DNA of 64,000 nucleotides from Hofstenia miamia (Eukaryota; Xenacoelomorpha; Acoela): assembly GCA_004352715.1 (NCBI GenBank), contig SCFE01000003.1:4955109-5019108 (forward strand), given 5' to 3'. Below the pieces are notes generated by a model. That model saw only the letters and a program-made list of their open reading frames with translations. It searched no databases and was not told the origin of the DNA. The position numbers and the translations under genes are program-made. Of this stretch, positions 44,790 to 56,881 are shown in pieces (position 1 is the first letter of the stretch; every line of letters starts with the position of its first letter).

Positions 44790-45560
44790 GCACTGCCAGA
44801 ATATCATAAACACAAATGAACAAGGTCATAAAGGTGTATATCAGACAGAGCTCATGATACATGAAAATTTCATGACCTTCATCAAACAATCAAGACGTAA
44901 TTGACAAATTCCAATCCTGCATATTATTAAACAAAAACAGATTTCCAGGAAAATGAACAGTGTGTACACTAACCAAATCATTAATATTGATATTGAACAA
45001 CTTTCAAAAGATGAAGAGGGATACACATATGTACTTGTAATGGTAGACAATTTCACCAGTAAGATGATCCCTCTAAGGAATATTAAAGCACAAACCCTGC
45101 TGAAGCCATTGTAAACAATTGGATATGTATGTTTGGTCTCATGCAACAACTAATCATGGACCAAGGCAAGCAATTTGAGAGTCAACTTTTCCAAACTCTT
45201 GCTAAAAAGCTAGAAATTCTGCATACACACACAACAATCAACCACCCACAAGCTAATGGCACCATAGAATGCATTAATCAAACATGTGGTCTGACAACAA
45301 CAGTTCAATGAGAAAATCTATGGTGAACCTCACCATATTGGAGACAAAGCATACATCTATATGCCTGACACCATTACCAATAAAAACAAGTATGCAAACT
45401 TGCCTTCAATTGGGAGGGACCACATACCATCACCAAGGTCCTACCACACAACTATAAATTGGACAATAAAAGAATCACTCATTTTCAGAACATCAAACAT
45501 GTAGCACATGATATAGAAAATGCTCAAATTTCCAACTATAATGAATTTGAATTAATTAAA
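44790..45560 (+). pseudogene. Ty3/Gypsy integrase
   Basis: A degenerate HHCC finger region spans about 44790-44900. The catalytic core follows: DIEQLSKDEEGYTYVLVMVD with the first Asp, LIMDQGKQFESQLF with the second Asp, and HPQANGTIECINQT with the catalytic Glu. All three acidic residues remain. After a shift near 45310, GEPHHIGDKAYIYMPDTITN leads into WEGPHTITKVLPHNYKLDNK, the C-terminal GPF/Y-like module. Frame breaks occur at about 45110 and 45310 and again near 45400. Confidence 0.9.
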
Positions 45561-45599
45561 ACAAATAACAATGATTACTATCTTGGTTGAAATTCTCCT

Positions 45600-46454
45600 A
45601 TCATAATGTAAAACAATCTTAGCATCCACAAGAGCAATCTGGACTTCCTCCATCCTCAAACACAAATATATGTGGGGTGCAACTGCTGAAACACACTAAG
45701 AAAAATCTAATGACATCAGAACTCTGCTCAACACAGAAATGTTTGAACCAATGAAAGTCATTAACCTACTCCCTAAAACCACAATCACACTCAAAGAAGA
45801 AAACTCATTTCTACATCTATTCAACTCTCTCCACACATACAACATCAGAGAGATCAAATCATGAATGAGAAACTATTGAAAACCAAAATCATACAAGCAC
45901 TAACATGGATCAGAGCAGAGAACCAAAACTTATTGGTTGACAAGTCCATCCTGAACAACAAAACACAGATAACAATTACCCCCATTGATTACACTCTTGA
46001 AAAGATATCAGACATCACACTAATTTATATAAACCTATTTGCAGAATCCTATACCAAAAGCAAACTGGATATGCTGATGTCCCCCAACCTACAAGTAGCA
46101 TTTGACATTGAATGCATTTCAACTCTCTTCCTAATTCCTCAAAAAATAAAAAAATCCCTCACCAAGACATCCAACTTAGATGTTCTTCCAGAAAATGATC
46201 ACAAATCCCTGAATTATCCAGTAACATATGGTACTGCACAAATTACAGAGACAACAGGTCACTGGCATCAATTAGAAAAGGAAATTGCAACATCAGACGA
46301 ATTCTGTATTCCACCCTTCCTCATCAGCATCCCAGTAATCACGCCATACACAAAAGACAAATCAACAAAGCCCATCAAACATGATATCCCAGCTTACACA
46401 CTTTACTACAACACTGCTCAAGAGATAATGAACTTCAAACACAAAAATGTTTAA
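45600..46454 (+). CDS. unrecognised ORF downstream of integrase (197 aa open from 45861)
   Basis: The longest open frame of the element runs from 45861 to 46454. An in-register coding-like stretch precedes it from about 45600 with stops. It lies where some Gypsy elements place an env-like or accessory gene. The sequence has no recognised domain. It is Thr/Ile/Lys-rich, with a moderately hydrophobic run FCIPPFLISIPVI near residue 150. No signal peptide is seen at the ATG, which may not be the original start. Function not assigned. Confidence 0.4.
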
Positions 46455-46849
46455 AGACTTTGCAAGCACACACAGAGACAGAGATTAAGGTTATTGAGTT
46501 CTGATCAACACTAAGAATACCCCCAAGGATGTCTATAAAAAAGGGCTACCTGTTAGGCAACAAATAAAAAATCTAAAGACAAAAATCAGCAAAAAGAAAA
46601 TTAAATCACTTATGCTATTCAGCAGCACCAATGATATTATATGGGCCAATCTTCTTCAAAAAGACTTTTGCTATTACAATGTTGCAAGTTGCATTGAAAT
46701 TGTAAAAATGATTTAAGCTGAAATAAAAGATCCTGATAAATTTCAGAAGAACTAATCCTACAAAACATAAACTTCTTATACAAGAACACAAACTATCATC
46801 AGTCACTTATCTCTTTGTTCCAGTTCTTTTTTCCTGACGCCAAACTCGA

Positions 46850-47300
46850 CACTGCAATGGCCCACACGTCTGATGTGGACGGAAAAATGACCCTCATGAT
46901 AGTTCTCAAAGGGCAAAAACTGTGCTATGCCTTCTACGATCTATTCCAACAATGATTAAACAACCTGCGCCAATCCATCATTATTCCAGCACCAGTGAAG
47001 AACCTAAAATACATCTGTTATAACAAAAGTGCAACTACACAAATTGAAACTCTGGCCTAATTCAGCCAAGAAGAAGACATCACTGATATTACTTGGGAAG
47101 ACACCAGAACTTTAAAACTCTTGGATGATACCCACAAACTCTTACAAAAACCATCTCACTAAAAACTTTCTGACAGCATTCCTTGTTTCTTTTTTTTCGT
47201 AATTCCCATCATTGCACTTACTCTGTTACTGCTAGGCATCTCAGAAACTGATTCATTGGCTCCTGCACGAGATGTATCATGCTTGCTGAAGTAATGCACA
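46850..47300 (+). pseudogene. coding-like region ending in a hydrophobic segment, possibly the end of an env-like ORF
   Basis: The frame reads DAKLDTAMAHTSDVDGKM and later EEDITDITWEDTRTLKLLDD, with two in-frame stops. At about 47165 it runs into FFFFVIPIIALTLLLLG followed by a short polar tail and a stop at about 47297. A single hydrophobic segment near a C-terminus just before the LTR is the usual layout of an env-like protein. No sequence match was recognised, so the role is inference from position and hydropathy. Confidence 0.35.
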
Positions 47301-47530
47301 CACATTATTTTTAGTTCCGCCATTGTCAGGTTATTGTACATTATTTTATGTTAATGTTAGTTAATTAGTAGTTGCATAAATAGGGCAACCTTTTGCACAA
47401 TTGGTTATTAAACTTTTAGTTACTGCCTAATATGGTCATTATTTTTCTTATCCAGAGTTGAGGAGGGTTGCGTAGTGGGGTATTCCCCGTAGGTGTTCTC
47501 GGGTGTCTAAAACCTACCCTTTTACGTATG
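47300..47530 (+). repeat. candidate 3' LTR or UTR of the Ty3/Gypsy element
   Basis: Contains a TATA-like CATAAATAGGGC at about 47376 and GGTTATTAAAC at about 47403, followed by a GC-richer end (GGAGGGTTGCGTAGTGGGG). This resembles an LTR with promoter and poly(A) region. The exact TG...CA borders and a second LTR were not found. Confidence 0.3.
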
Positions 47531-47534
47531 ATAA

Positions 47535-47618
47535 TAATTTTTTTTTAAATATTTGCAGAGTTTTGTCTTCTTTAAAAACATCCGTTTCCCGTGACTCACC
47601 CTGTATATATATATATAC
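47535..47618 (-). mobile_element. terminal end of a DNA transposon (CAGGGTGAGTCACG type)
   Basis: On the minus strand, TATACAGGGTGAGTCACGGG is followed by AAACGGATG and a short AT-rich tract. This is the form of a common Tc1/mariner-like terminal repeat with TA at its edge. The opposite end was not found. The following TACAGTGGCGTAACG on the plus strand also resembles a hAT end. Confidence 0.45.
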
Positions 47619-47800
47619 AGTGGCGTAACGTCTTTAGGGGCCCGGCCCCACGAGATATTCTCATAAAATATATCTAAACCTATAAATATATGAAGAGATA
47701 ATAAACACGTCCATATTTTGAAGTGATTGAGCTTAAATTTTACGTTTAATATATACATGTAGTTACACATTAATTTCAAAACTGCTACGGACTTCTCAAA

Positions 47801-47836
<36 letters not shown>

Positions 47837-47840
<4 letters not shown>

Positions 47841-48540
47841 TTATGACAAAAATCAGCAAATTTCTAAGAAAGTTAGAAAAAACTAATTCACGTGGCTTAT
47901 AGAATTTATTTATCAAGCTCCCTCGTATTAATAACTGCAACAATAACTTACAGCAATAGTGACTTTTGGTGGGTCCGCTGTCCGCTTTCAGCCCATTTTC
48001 AATAGTTTTTGGATCTGATTAGAAGCTTTGTCAGTGTCTCTCGTAGTATTTCGCAAGTCCAAACACAAATAATAGAAGTTGATTTTCCCTTCAAAATCGT
48101 TAAAATCGGCCACAAATTTTCGACCGCTGTTTGAAGGCAGGGGAGTGATTCCTTTGGCTTCTTTGAAGGCGTTTGGGACTTTTGATGATGGATGGTGCTT
48201 CAATCTGCTGCACGCCGATTCTCCCATTTGCTTGCTAGGTTAAATAGACGAAACTTGCGTTTAGCACTTGATAATTCTATCTTGTCTGCTGCTTGTCATT
48301 TTCTTCCTCCAGGAATTCTTCTTCGAAGATATCTTGCTCTTTACAAATCAACTGATTGTTGATTTGTTGACTTTCAATTTACCAACAATGTTGACCTGGC
48401 TGAATCCTTCAATTTTGAGAATATCAATGATGCTTTTGATACTCACTAGGATCACGCTTTCTACCCATTAATAGCTGAGACAGTGATTTGAAAACTATTT
48501 ATTATGATAGGGAACTATTCTGCTGTTGGATCTAGTATGC

Positions 48541-48590
<50 letters not shown>
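47837..48590. repeat. dispersed repeat, copy 2, bounded by TA arrays
   Basis: This copy lies between TA arrays at 47805-47836 and 48543-48590. Its last 300 bp are identical to 17706-18010. The left part contains a 79-codon minus-strand frame (47988-48227) of unknown nature. Extension of the repeat left of 48241 cannot be checked because the other copy starts at an N gap. Confidence 0.7.
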
Positions 48591-48592
<2 letters not shown>

Positions 48593-49530
48593 TTATTTAA
48601 CAATGTTTCCATAAATGTTGAATCATTCAATCATATGATATCATTGTAAGCATGTCAACCTCTTTGCTTTCTGGGATTTGTTTCACTACCATATCTCTCT
48701 CCATAATCAATTAGGTCTGCCAAACAATGGTGCTGATTGGATATTGTTGTTTGAAAAAAATGTTTTTCGTTATTTGACACTTTGTAAGCGATATGCTTGG
48801 AATGAAGCTGACATTTGCGTTTTGAAATCAGTATAATTTAAATGTGGTTAGAACATTTGCACACTAACCACTCTTAAACAAACACTTCATCAGAACTAAA
48901 AAACATTGTTGTAAAGATCAATTTTAGAAATTGCTTATGTTATCCATAACTCAATTTTCCAAATTTTGGCACATTTGCATACTAGGGCAGCGATGTAAAA
49001 ACATACAAATTCACTAATGTCATTACGTTTTGAGTATATCAGAAGTTGAAACTACACAAATAATATAAAATTTCTGCATGTATGTATTTAAACATCATGC
49101 ATTTTTTGCTTGTATACGATAACATTTTAGTAAAAGAATGAAATCCATTACAAAATCATGCAAATTACAGCAATATTTTACTAAGGTGTATTGATGATGG
49201 CTGGAATTCAATTATAGAAAACATATGAGGCATTTGTTAAAACATGTTTATCACGCCTTGTCTTCATATTCAAATATCATTACTTTTTCATAGATGAGAT
49301 TAGCAGCGTTGCTGTTTGAGGAGGATTAACTTCAAAATTAATTATAATTGCACATAAAAAGTTTGACGTGGGAATTTGATAATTTACATTCGCAATGACA
49401 ATGAAAGTCTCATTGTCATTATTTATGATAATTATTTAGATTAAGGTTTCTCCACTACAATGGTGAAAATAGAAATGGCTAAAGTTGCTTGTGAAAAAAA
49501 GTGAATAATTAGTTGGTAATGTTTTTAATA
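48591..49530. other. region without a recognised gene
   Basis: AT-rich, with stops in all frames and no transposon motif recognised. Confidence 0.5.
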
Positions 49531-49534
49531 CTGT

Positions 49535-50006
49535 CCCAAACAACAAGAATTTATGGACCATTGATGTCCCATTAATGTTTCCATTGTTGGCCATTATTGG
49601 CGTTTGGCCGATTTACCATTAATTGTTCAATGATAAATCCAACAATGAGCCAAAAATGAAAAATTTTTAAGATTTTTTCTCGATTTATTCATGTGATACA
49701 AAATTCAATGCTCAAAACCTTTATTAGATAAATTAAAATATACATCAAATATATAAACTAACTGCAATCACTATGGTGATATTACTTTACAGAAGTTATA
49801 ATTTATTACAAAACTAATTTATATTAATTCTTTATAATGGAAATATATTTGAAAATAATCGATAATATATTCGTGAAATTATTTCAACTTGCTTAAAATT
49901 GGCTCATTGTTGGATATATGGGTGGCCCATTTATGGCCAGCGGCTAAACACTAATAATGGCCAATATAATGGGCCATCAATGGCCCAGGAAGACTGGTTT
50001 CTTGGG
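49535..50006. mobile_element. about 470-bp MITE with long imperfect TIRs (GGCCATTATTGG family)
   Basis: The first about 110 bp (from CCCAAACAACAAGAATTTAT) and the last about 110 bp are inverted imperfect copies. Best-conserved parts are CCATTGATG, CCCATTA, TTGGCCATTATT and ATCCAACAATGAGCCAA. The core is AT-rich and noncoding. No clear target duplication was found. Confidence 0.7.
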
Positions 50007-50009
50007 GTG

Positions 50010-51895
50010 TTATTTTGGGGTTTACAGTGTCGAAATCAATGCCATTAAAGTTTGATGAGTTTCAATTACTTTCTTATAATATCAGCGCATTGCATAGCAG
50101 TGTTTAATGATTAATATTTAATGAATTACATTGAGCACATATGATTATTGGCAACAACATTGGAAAGAAACAATTATTCAAATAGTATTTGTCAAAATAA
50201 GTTGAGAATTTTAGCCAAATTTTGATCTTCTAATTGCTGTGAGTGTTTTGCAAAGCCAAGAAGTGTCTTGTTGGAATACTCCGTACAATGAGACAGGAAT
50301 CAAGATAACAACGGGTTGCAACCTGTTCACAGGCAAAACCAAAGTGTCCAGTAACCATAGGCGGCTCGTGCTTGTAAGCAAGTCAAGCAGTGCTTGCGAA
50401 ATAATTTTTTAATAAATGAATTTCTTTCTTAATTGCATGCATTTATATTATTTATATATATAATATTTATATTTATTTATACAAAATGTACAAATCGTAA
50501 ATTATTAGTTTTGCTTTAAAACAACATTCAAGCATAATTAATAAATGAATTGAATAAGAAAATAATTCATTACCATTTGCTTTAAAAATAATTGAATGAT
50601 TGCGTCACAACAAGCAAATGCCTTAATGCTGTACCTACGCTTGCTCAAACAATTAAACTACATCCGTTTTCTTAAACTTATCGCGCAAAGATACAGCTGG
50701 CCAAGCAAACACTCCGCTTATTTCTTCACATTGAAATATTTCCATTGTAGAGGTAGACTACGTGATTGTGGTAGTAAGAAATATTACGAAACACATCGCT
50801 AATTTTATCAAAATGTGACAGATCAGTCTAACCATAGCCTAGAAAACTACTGGAAATATTTTATTCAATACAAAACCCAAAAGTTGACATGATATTTATT
50901 ATTTAAATTAATTAGAAATATATTTGAACGAGGCTCCTACCCATAGGCACAGCGAGCGGGAGGCAAGAGGGGGCAGCTGCCCTCTTTCATGGTGAGTTGA
51001 TTGAATTGACTAGATTTTTATCAAATGGAAATTCCGAATTTCTTAGTAATATTATTAGTAATAAATTTAAATTCATTTTTAATTCTGATGTATATAGATA
51101 AATTGTTAATTATGCTATTAAGAATACATAAAATGCGCAAGTAATTTTTTGCTGAATAATAATTTTTTCTAGATTGTTATTAAAATTCTTTAAATCCTTA
51201 AACAATGCTGGAATATATTTCAGTTAAACGATGTATGGGATAACAAAACTACTCCAATATAAAAATTCCTAAAACTGTATAAATAGATTTTTACATATGA
51301 ACATTTGTAAATTCCTTCTTTAGCTTTTAAGCAAAAATATTTTTTAGACACTTTGCCTAAAAATCTTCCTTAAATTTGCAGGATATTTTTACAATTAAAG
51401 CTTTTGATCCAAGAATTGGAGGTAGAGTAAATTTATAAAAGCTACCCTCCCCAAGGCCTACATTTTTAAGAAGCTTGACACGCTGACGACAAACAATGTT
51501 TTGAATGCATTTGGCCCAGACAATAATATATATATATACATATATATTTCCAACCGTCAGTGTTAATTTACAATTACTACATTAAATGATGTTGAAATAT
51601 CCATACACTTAAAATATGTTCAGTAAATTGATCGTACTTTGTTGACTATTTAATAGCATGTTCTTGGTTTCATTTTTTATGAATAGGGTTTAAGCTAATT
51701 TGGTGTTTTTTGTTTTTAGTAATATTTCAAAATTTGCTGTTCGTGTTCATATTTCACTTTTTAAATGCCCTCTAAGATGTTCTCTGATCCTAGTTTCAAA
51801 ATGTCACTTGGGGTTTCTCCGATGTAAAAATGGTTACATTTTTGACATTGATATTTGTACACTGACGATGATGTATAAATCGAAACCGGTTGGAA
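50010..51895. other. region without a recognised gene
   Basis: A possible hAT end occurs at about 50358 (GGCGGCTCGTGCTTG), and a related but reversed string lies at 54732-54747 (GCACAAGCCGCCACTG). A GC-richer patch lies at 50935-50990. The 68- and 105-codon frames at 50596 and 51700 have no recognisable content. Confidence 0.5.
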
Positions 51896-51899
51896 ATAT

Positions 51900-51900
<1 letters not shown>

Positions 51901-51941
<41 letters not shown>
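51901..51941. repeat. (TA)n microsatellite
   Basis: An uninterrupted TA array. Similar arrays occur at 52712-52742 and 54198-54218. Confidence 0.95.
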
Positions 51942-51942
<1 letters not shown>

Positions 51943-52414
51943 TTATTAAATATGTATGTTCTGGTTAACTACTATAGTGAAAGTCGATATTTGCATATTT
52001 TACAGCTAGATACTTAATGGATCATGCGATGGATAGAGCATTCAATTTTGCTGTTAACAGCTTCGATGTTTACTTACTTAACCCATAGATAAAATAGATA
52101 AAAATTTCGTAACTAGGTTCTGCTATTGCATGGATACCAGACAATAATAGTGTTTTTATTTTTGGAAGTAATGCAATTGCAGAATTTCCATGTTTTCAGG
52201 GATTATTGTGAGATAGGATAAAGAGCGCTATCTTGTTGAAAGAAATATAACGTACGCGAAGCACTGACTAACAAATACAGCCTATGCCATAAATTATTTC
52301 GAGATATTATCAAGAAAGCATCCAGACAAAAATCTCAATTTCCATTTATTGTGATATATCTATTAAGGTTTCATGAAAAAGTGGATGTATTCCATGTCTT
52401 TTTTATTCTATGGG

Positions 52415-52640
52415 TCATAACAAACGCACTTTTCCTTTACCTTGTGTTAAAATGGGTTTTTGAGAAACTCTGCGACCACCCATACCAATTTTCTGCAGAT
52501 ATTGCCTAATTGTGCGCATTGATACGAAATGATACATAGACCAAATTAGTTTGAATTTCAGCGCAGTCATGTGGAGACAAGGTTGTTCAGATGACTCAAG
52601 ATACTGCATTTGCGGACATTTTAAGAATTCATTCTCAATC
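52415..52640 (-). pseudogene. Tc1-like transposase N-terminal DNA-binding fragment
   Basis: The minus strand gives FVSMRTIRQYLQKIGMGGRR followed by VSQKPILTQGKGKVRL. This is the second helix-turn-helix of Tc1 transposases (VS-RTVRR-L-K-G) and the start of the linker. No catalytic motif follows. It differs from the Tc1 at 2559 and is a separate element. Confidence 0.8.
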
Positions 52641-52711
52641 CAGGTCCTATCCTAATTGAAATAGAAATTGAACTCAAATTAAAAAACTATTAGTATATTC
52701 ATATATATATA

Positions 52712-52745
<34 letters not shown>

Positions 52746-52759
52746 CAAATTCCTGGAGT

Positions 52760-53664
52760 CCTAAAATGGAAATAGCATTTTTTTGAGATTGTCTTCTTCA
52801 CATATCAACTAAAATATGAAATAATCTTAGCATACAAAAACTAAAAGGACTTAGAATTTCACAATATAGATGTCGTTTGGGTACGAGCTAAATGAATATT
52901 TATAAAATTTTCATGAAATCATAGCATTAGGGTTTTTCAAGCATGACATTACTATAACAAACTAACAATCATCATAAAGCAAAAGTTATAAGCGGATTAA
53001 TTTTAGGGTAACAAAGTTACCCAAAACTTAGCCTATTGATGTTTTTGTTGAATCTAAATAAGCAGAGTTAGGATGGCTCCCAGGCAAAAATTACGTAAAA
53101 AATGTGGAAAAGTCACAAAATATCAGGTTTTTCCTATTTGATTTGATCTCAAAATCCTATTCGAGTTGTTGTTGCGGTAACAGAATTGCCCAAGCTTAAT
53201 TTAACCATTAAACCAGGTTAAATCTTTGATTAATATCTGGAAAACAATGGTGTTATTTTAAAATCTACTGATATGGTAAATATTGATTATATTTTCCACA
53301 GCGGATAGGAGATTAAAGCAGATTCTAGCACATTACTTCGGATAATCAACTGCTTGGAAAATAAGATCTCACCTCCTTGTTCTCTTTCAATTAAATGATT
53401 AAATTTCCTCAAAAAGAAATGAAGTATTTTTTCTACAAAAACACATGCAAAAAAATTTTTGCCCCTCCTTTAAGAAGTTTCTCGCGGCGCCCTTGCTCCT
53501 ACCTAGTATATAGATTTTTGCATTTTTTTACCCCACGGATTCCTTGTACAATATTCTTTCCTTTACAGAATTTATAAAATTTATATCAATTTCGAATCAA
53601 AAACGAATTTTTTCTGCGAATGTGCTACCAATTCATTCAAAAAATAAAACGTGGATATTTTAAG

Positions 53665-53665
<1 letters not shown>
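52760..53665. other. region without a recognised gene
   Basis: AT-rich noncoding sequence, ending at a TA array that borders a gap. Confidence 0.5.
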
Positions 53666-53697
<32 letters not shown>

Positions 53698-53969
53698 NNN
53701 NNNNNNNNNNNNNNNNNNNNNNNNNNNNNNNNNNNNNNNNNNNNNNNNNNNNNNNNNNNNNNNNNNNNNNNNNNNNNNNNNNNNNNNNNNNNNNNNNNNN
53801 NNNNNNNNNNNNNNNNNNNNNNNNNNNNNNNNNNNNNNNNNNNNNNNNNNNNNNNNNNNNNNNNNNNNNNNNNNNNNNNNNNNNNNNNNNNNNNNNNNNN
53901 NNNNNNNNNNNNNNNNNNNNNNNNNNNNNNNNNNNNNNNNNNNNNNNNNNNNNNNNNNNNNNNNNNNNN
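53698..53969. other. assembly gap of 272 N inside a (TA)n array
   Basis: TA arrays border the gap on both sides (53669-53697 and 53970-54000). The missing bases may simply be a longer TA array. Confidence 0.95.
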
Positions 53970-54000
<31 letters not shown>

Positions 54001-54003
<3 letters not shown>

Positions 54004-54194
54004 GGCCATGTTTTTAATTAGTTTACCATTCATAATGGCCAAAAAAGTTTTTCTACCATACCATTATAATATCCATAGTATGGTACATAATGGTATAGTA
54101 TCATATATAATCAGCACCTCTACTATATACACTTTCACGGATATTAACAGTAAACTGACTTTTTGGCTAAGGAGGTGATACCATGCATGGTCAA
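54001..54194. repeat. 194-bp dispersed repeat, copy A
   Basis: Matches 59952-60145 on the same strand with few differences. It includes an internal inverted pair (ACCATAC and GTATGGT) and a highly conserved 3' part with CTGACTTTTTGGCTAAGGAG. This copy is enclosed by TA arrays on both sides; the other is not. Confidence 0.85.
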
Positions 54195-54219
54195 GCTATA
54201 TATATATATATATATATAG

Positions 54220-56520
54220 AAATAAATTTTAAAAACTTTAAATGTAATTTCGATCGGCTGCCATTTTCTGTTTTAAATTTCTACTCTAAAGTTCTCAATC
54301 TTGAAAAACTGTAATTTATTTCAAGTTTTCTATCATCAACATGCTTTCAATTGTAAAAATCGACAAAATTCTTATTCAATATTTTGAAATGGACGATTTA
54401 TTGACTGCATTATCGTAAATATTTGATTTATGCAAACTATTGGATTTTGATCACCGTCTTGCAGAACAATTATTTTCTATTTAAAGAAATTTAAAACAAA
54501 TACAAGAATAACCGATTAGAGGAAAAAAAACTACAGAAATCACTAGCAATTATTTTCTTGAAAATGATACATGTAAAGAACCGCAGAACTAATTTTATTT
54601 CTATAATAATATTATATTAAATTCGCCTCAGTGATTTCATATACAGTAGAAATAAATTTTTTATGGTTTTTTATTTGCAATATTTTGGTCACATAGAAAA
54701 TATTTGCTTGCCTAATTTTTTCATGCACAAGCCGCCACTGCCCGTAACGAGAATGGCCCATGATCCGAATGACTCGTGACCTGGTGTCAACTCTGTCAGG
54801 AATAGTAAAGGTGGTGCGCCACGATGGGCTTTTGCGCTAGGTTAAAACACTTAAGTTAAATGCACTCCATGTAGCATCTATTCCCGCGCGAAATAATTGC
54901 AAGATAATTACTCTCGGAGCATGTGCCGGGGAATGAGTTCATCGTGTGGCATGCAAAAGAGCACTGAACGTAATTCATTTGACTCGGGACAAAGCCCATC
55001 GTATGTCACCCCCTTAATGCAGTCAATACTTTACAAGATAAAATATGTTTGGTAAGACCATCAATTGAAGAATATGTATTATTGATCCAATTTCATTCTG
55101 AGCTACATTATTCTTATTTCGAAATCACAGAACTGCCATTACTTTAAAGAATAAAGTTTTATTTGTTGTCAACTACTTTGGATATAGTACAATCCACAAA
55201 GAATATAAAATGAGCGTTGATATTGTGATTGCAAGTATATATGCAATTCAGGAAAGAAGTGTGTTAGTATAGAATGACTTACACTGTCAAATGTGTATGA
55301 ATATAAATATTTAAGCCTATGCAGTCACTAAAGGAACTGACATGTCAAATGTTCAATAAACTGTATCTTCTAAATGCATGTCTGCATATCTCACAGAAAG
55401 GTTGAGCCGAGCATTTATTGTTATCATCTGTCTGAACAATTTCTGTGTTTTATAAGAGCTGATAAAAATTGTTAATGGAAGAATATAATGTATTTTTTCA
55501 AACCGTTCTGATTACTTATATCAAAAAATTTATCCATATTGAAAAGTATTAAGTTTGAAATGTATTGTAATTTACCCTATTTTTACCTGGGTTCTTTTGT
55601 AGCATTTATTCTAGGGCGGATTTAGTCCTCCTAAAATCTTGGAAACAGTACATCCAATCAAAACCAAATTTGGTGTGAAATACATTAACATGTTAGGTAT
55701 ATCTTGGGGGTATGATAAATAATATGCAAATTATATGCATAATAATTAGATTATGTATCAAATTTTTTAAATTTCTCATTTTTGACACAAAATGTTTGAA
55801 ATATTACTAAATAAGAATTAAGAGAAAGGCCTATAATGCAAATAAAACATAGAAAACATTAAATTATAATTCTTCATTGAAAATTATGCATTTGTTTCAA
55901 TTTTAGCCTTTACATACAAAACTGTTATTTTTGAAACTCTCAAGGATCAGTTTTTCATGGATTTTTTTAAATTGCTCAAAGTTGTAACCCTTGACTCTAT
56001 TTGCAAAATTTTTTGTCAAAATTTTGAAAATAACAAAATAAAATTGTTGTAAACAGAAAAATGTAAATAAAGAAATATATAATTTAAAATTCTTAATTCA
56101 ATACAAAAATTTGCCCTAAAAGAAGACTGTTTTGATGTAAAAATAATTGTATGTACACAGCATCTCAGACTAAATAGAAATAGGTGTTTAAATGGACATT
56201 TCAAAAATCATGTTTAGAATTGCACATCAATGGTGCACTTGAAAAACATAGTGAAGAGTCCTACAACTAGATTTGTGGTATTTTATCTTGAAAAATATGA
56301 GAACCTTTATGATATTTGGATGCAATAAAATCCCACGTGTTCAGATTATGTGAAATTTACTTCTATTTGCAAGTTAAATAATCAGGTAGGTCATATTTTC
56401 TAATTATGTTAGGTTATTCATTTGAATTTCATAGCAATTTGCATTACTATTTCAGCAAATTATAAGGCTTTTTTAATACTAAAATTTTGTACATATATTT
56501 ACAGGAAGACCATTGAAAAT
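54220..56520. other. region without a recognised gene
   Basis: A GC-richer block at 54730-55015 contains GGCCCATGATCC and CGCCACGATGGGC and may be an unclassified repeat. The remainder is AT-rich noncoding DNA. Confidence 0.5.
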
Positions 56521-56528
56521 ATTAACAN

Positions 56529-56836
56529 ATGTCATTTAGATGGTGATCAATTATATTTGAGTATTGATATTATTAAAAATCTTGGTTAAAATTTAAACTA
56601 TTTATTGCATTTATGAAGCCCAAATATTTTTAAATGAAGCACTTCTTTATAGGTATTTGTATTTCCAGTAAAATATATTTTGCTGAGATAATCCGTGAAT
56701 GTAGGTAATAAGAGACCAACTTTCTCTGACATCATTATGCCTGTTAAATAATTAAGTAAGTACATATAAAGCAAGTTGCTGAAAACATTGGTAAAACATA
56801 TTAGGTGTAGCTGTATTTCTGTTTATGCAAGTAAGG

Positions 56837-56881
<45 letters not shown>

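Larger units (their letters stand above)
42060..47530 (+). mobile_element. degenerate Ty3/Gypsy LTR retrotransposon with extra ORFs after integrase
   Basis: The order is a purine-rich, repeatedly broken region (42060-42760, possible gag), a linker after a presumed protease, RT, RNase H, integrase with a C-terminal domain, further coding-like DNA to about 47290, and an LTR-like stretch. The RT-RNaseH-IN order defines Ty3/Gypsy. No matching 5' LTR could be found by eye. The region is less AT-biased than its surroundings, which fits recent foreign origin relative to neighbours. Many stops and shifts make it inactive. Antisense frames over 42356-43923 are shadows. Confidence 0.85.
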
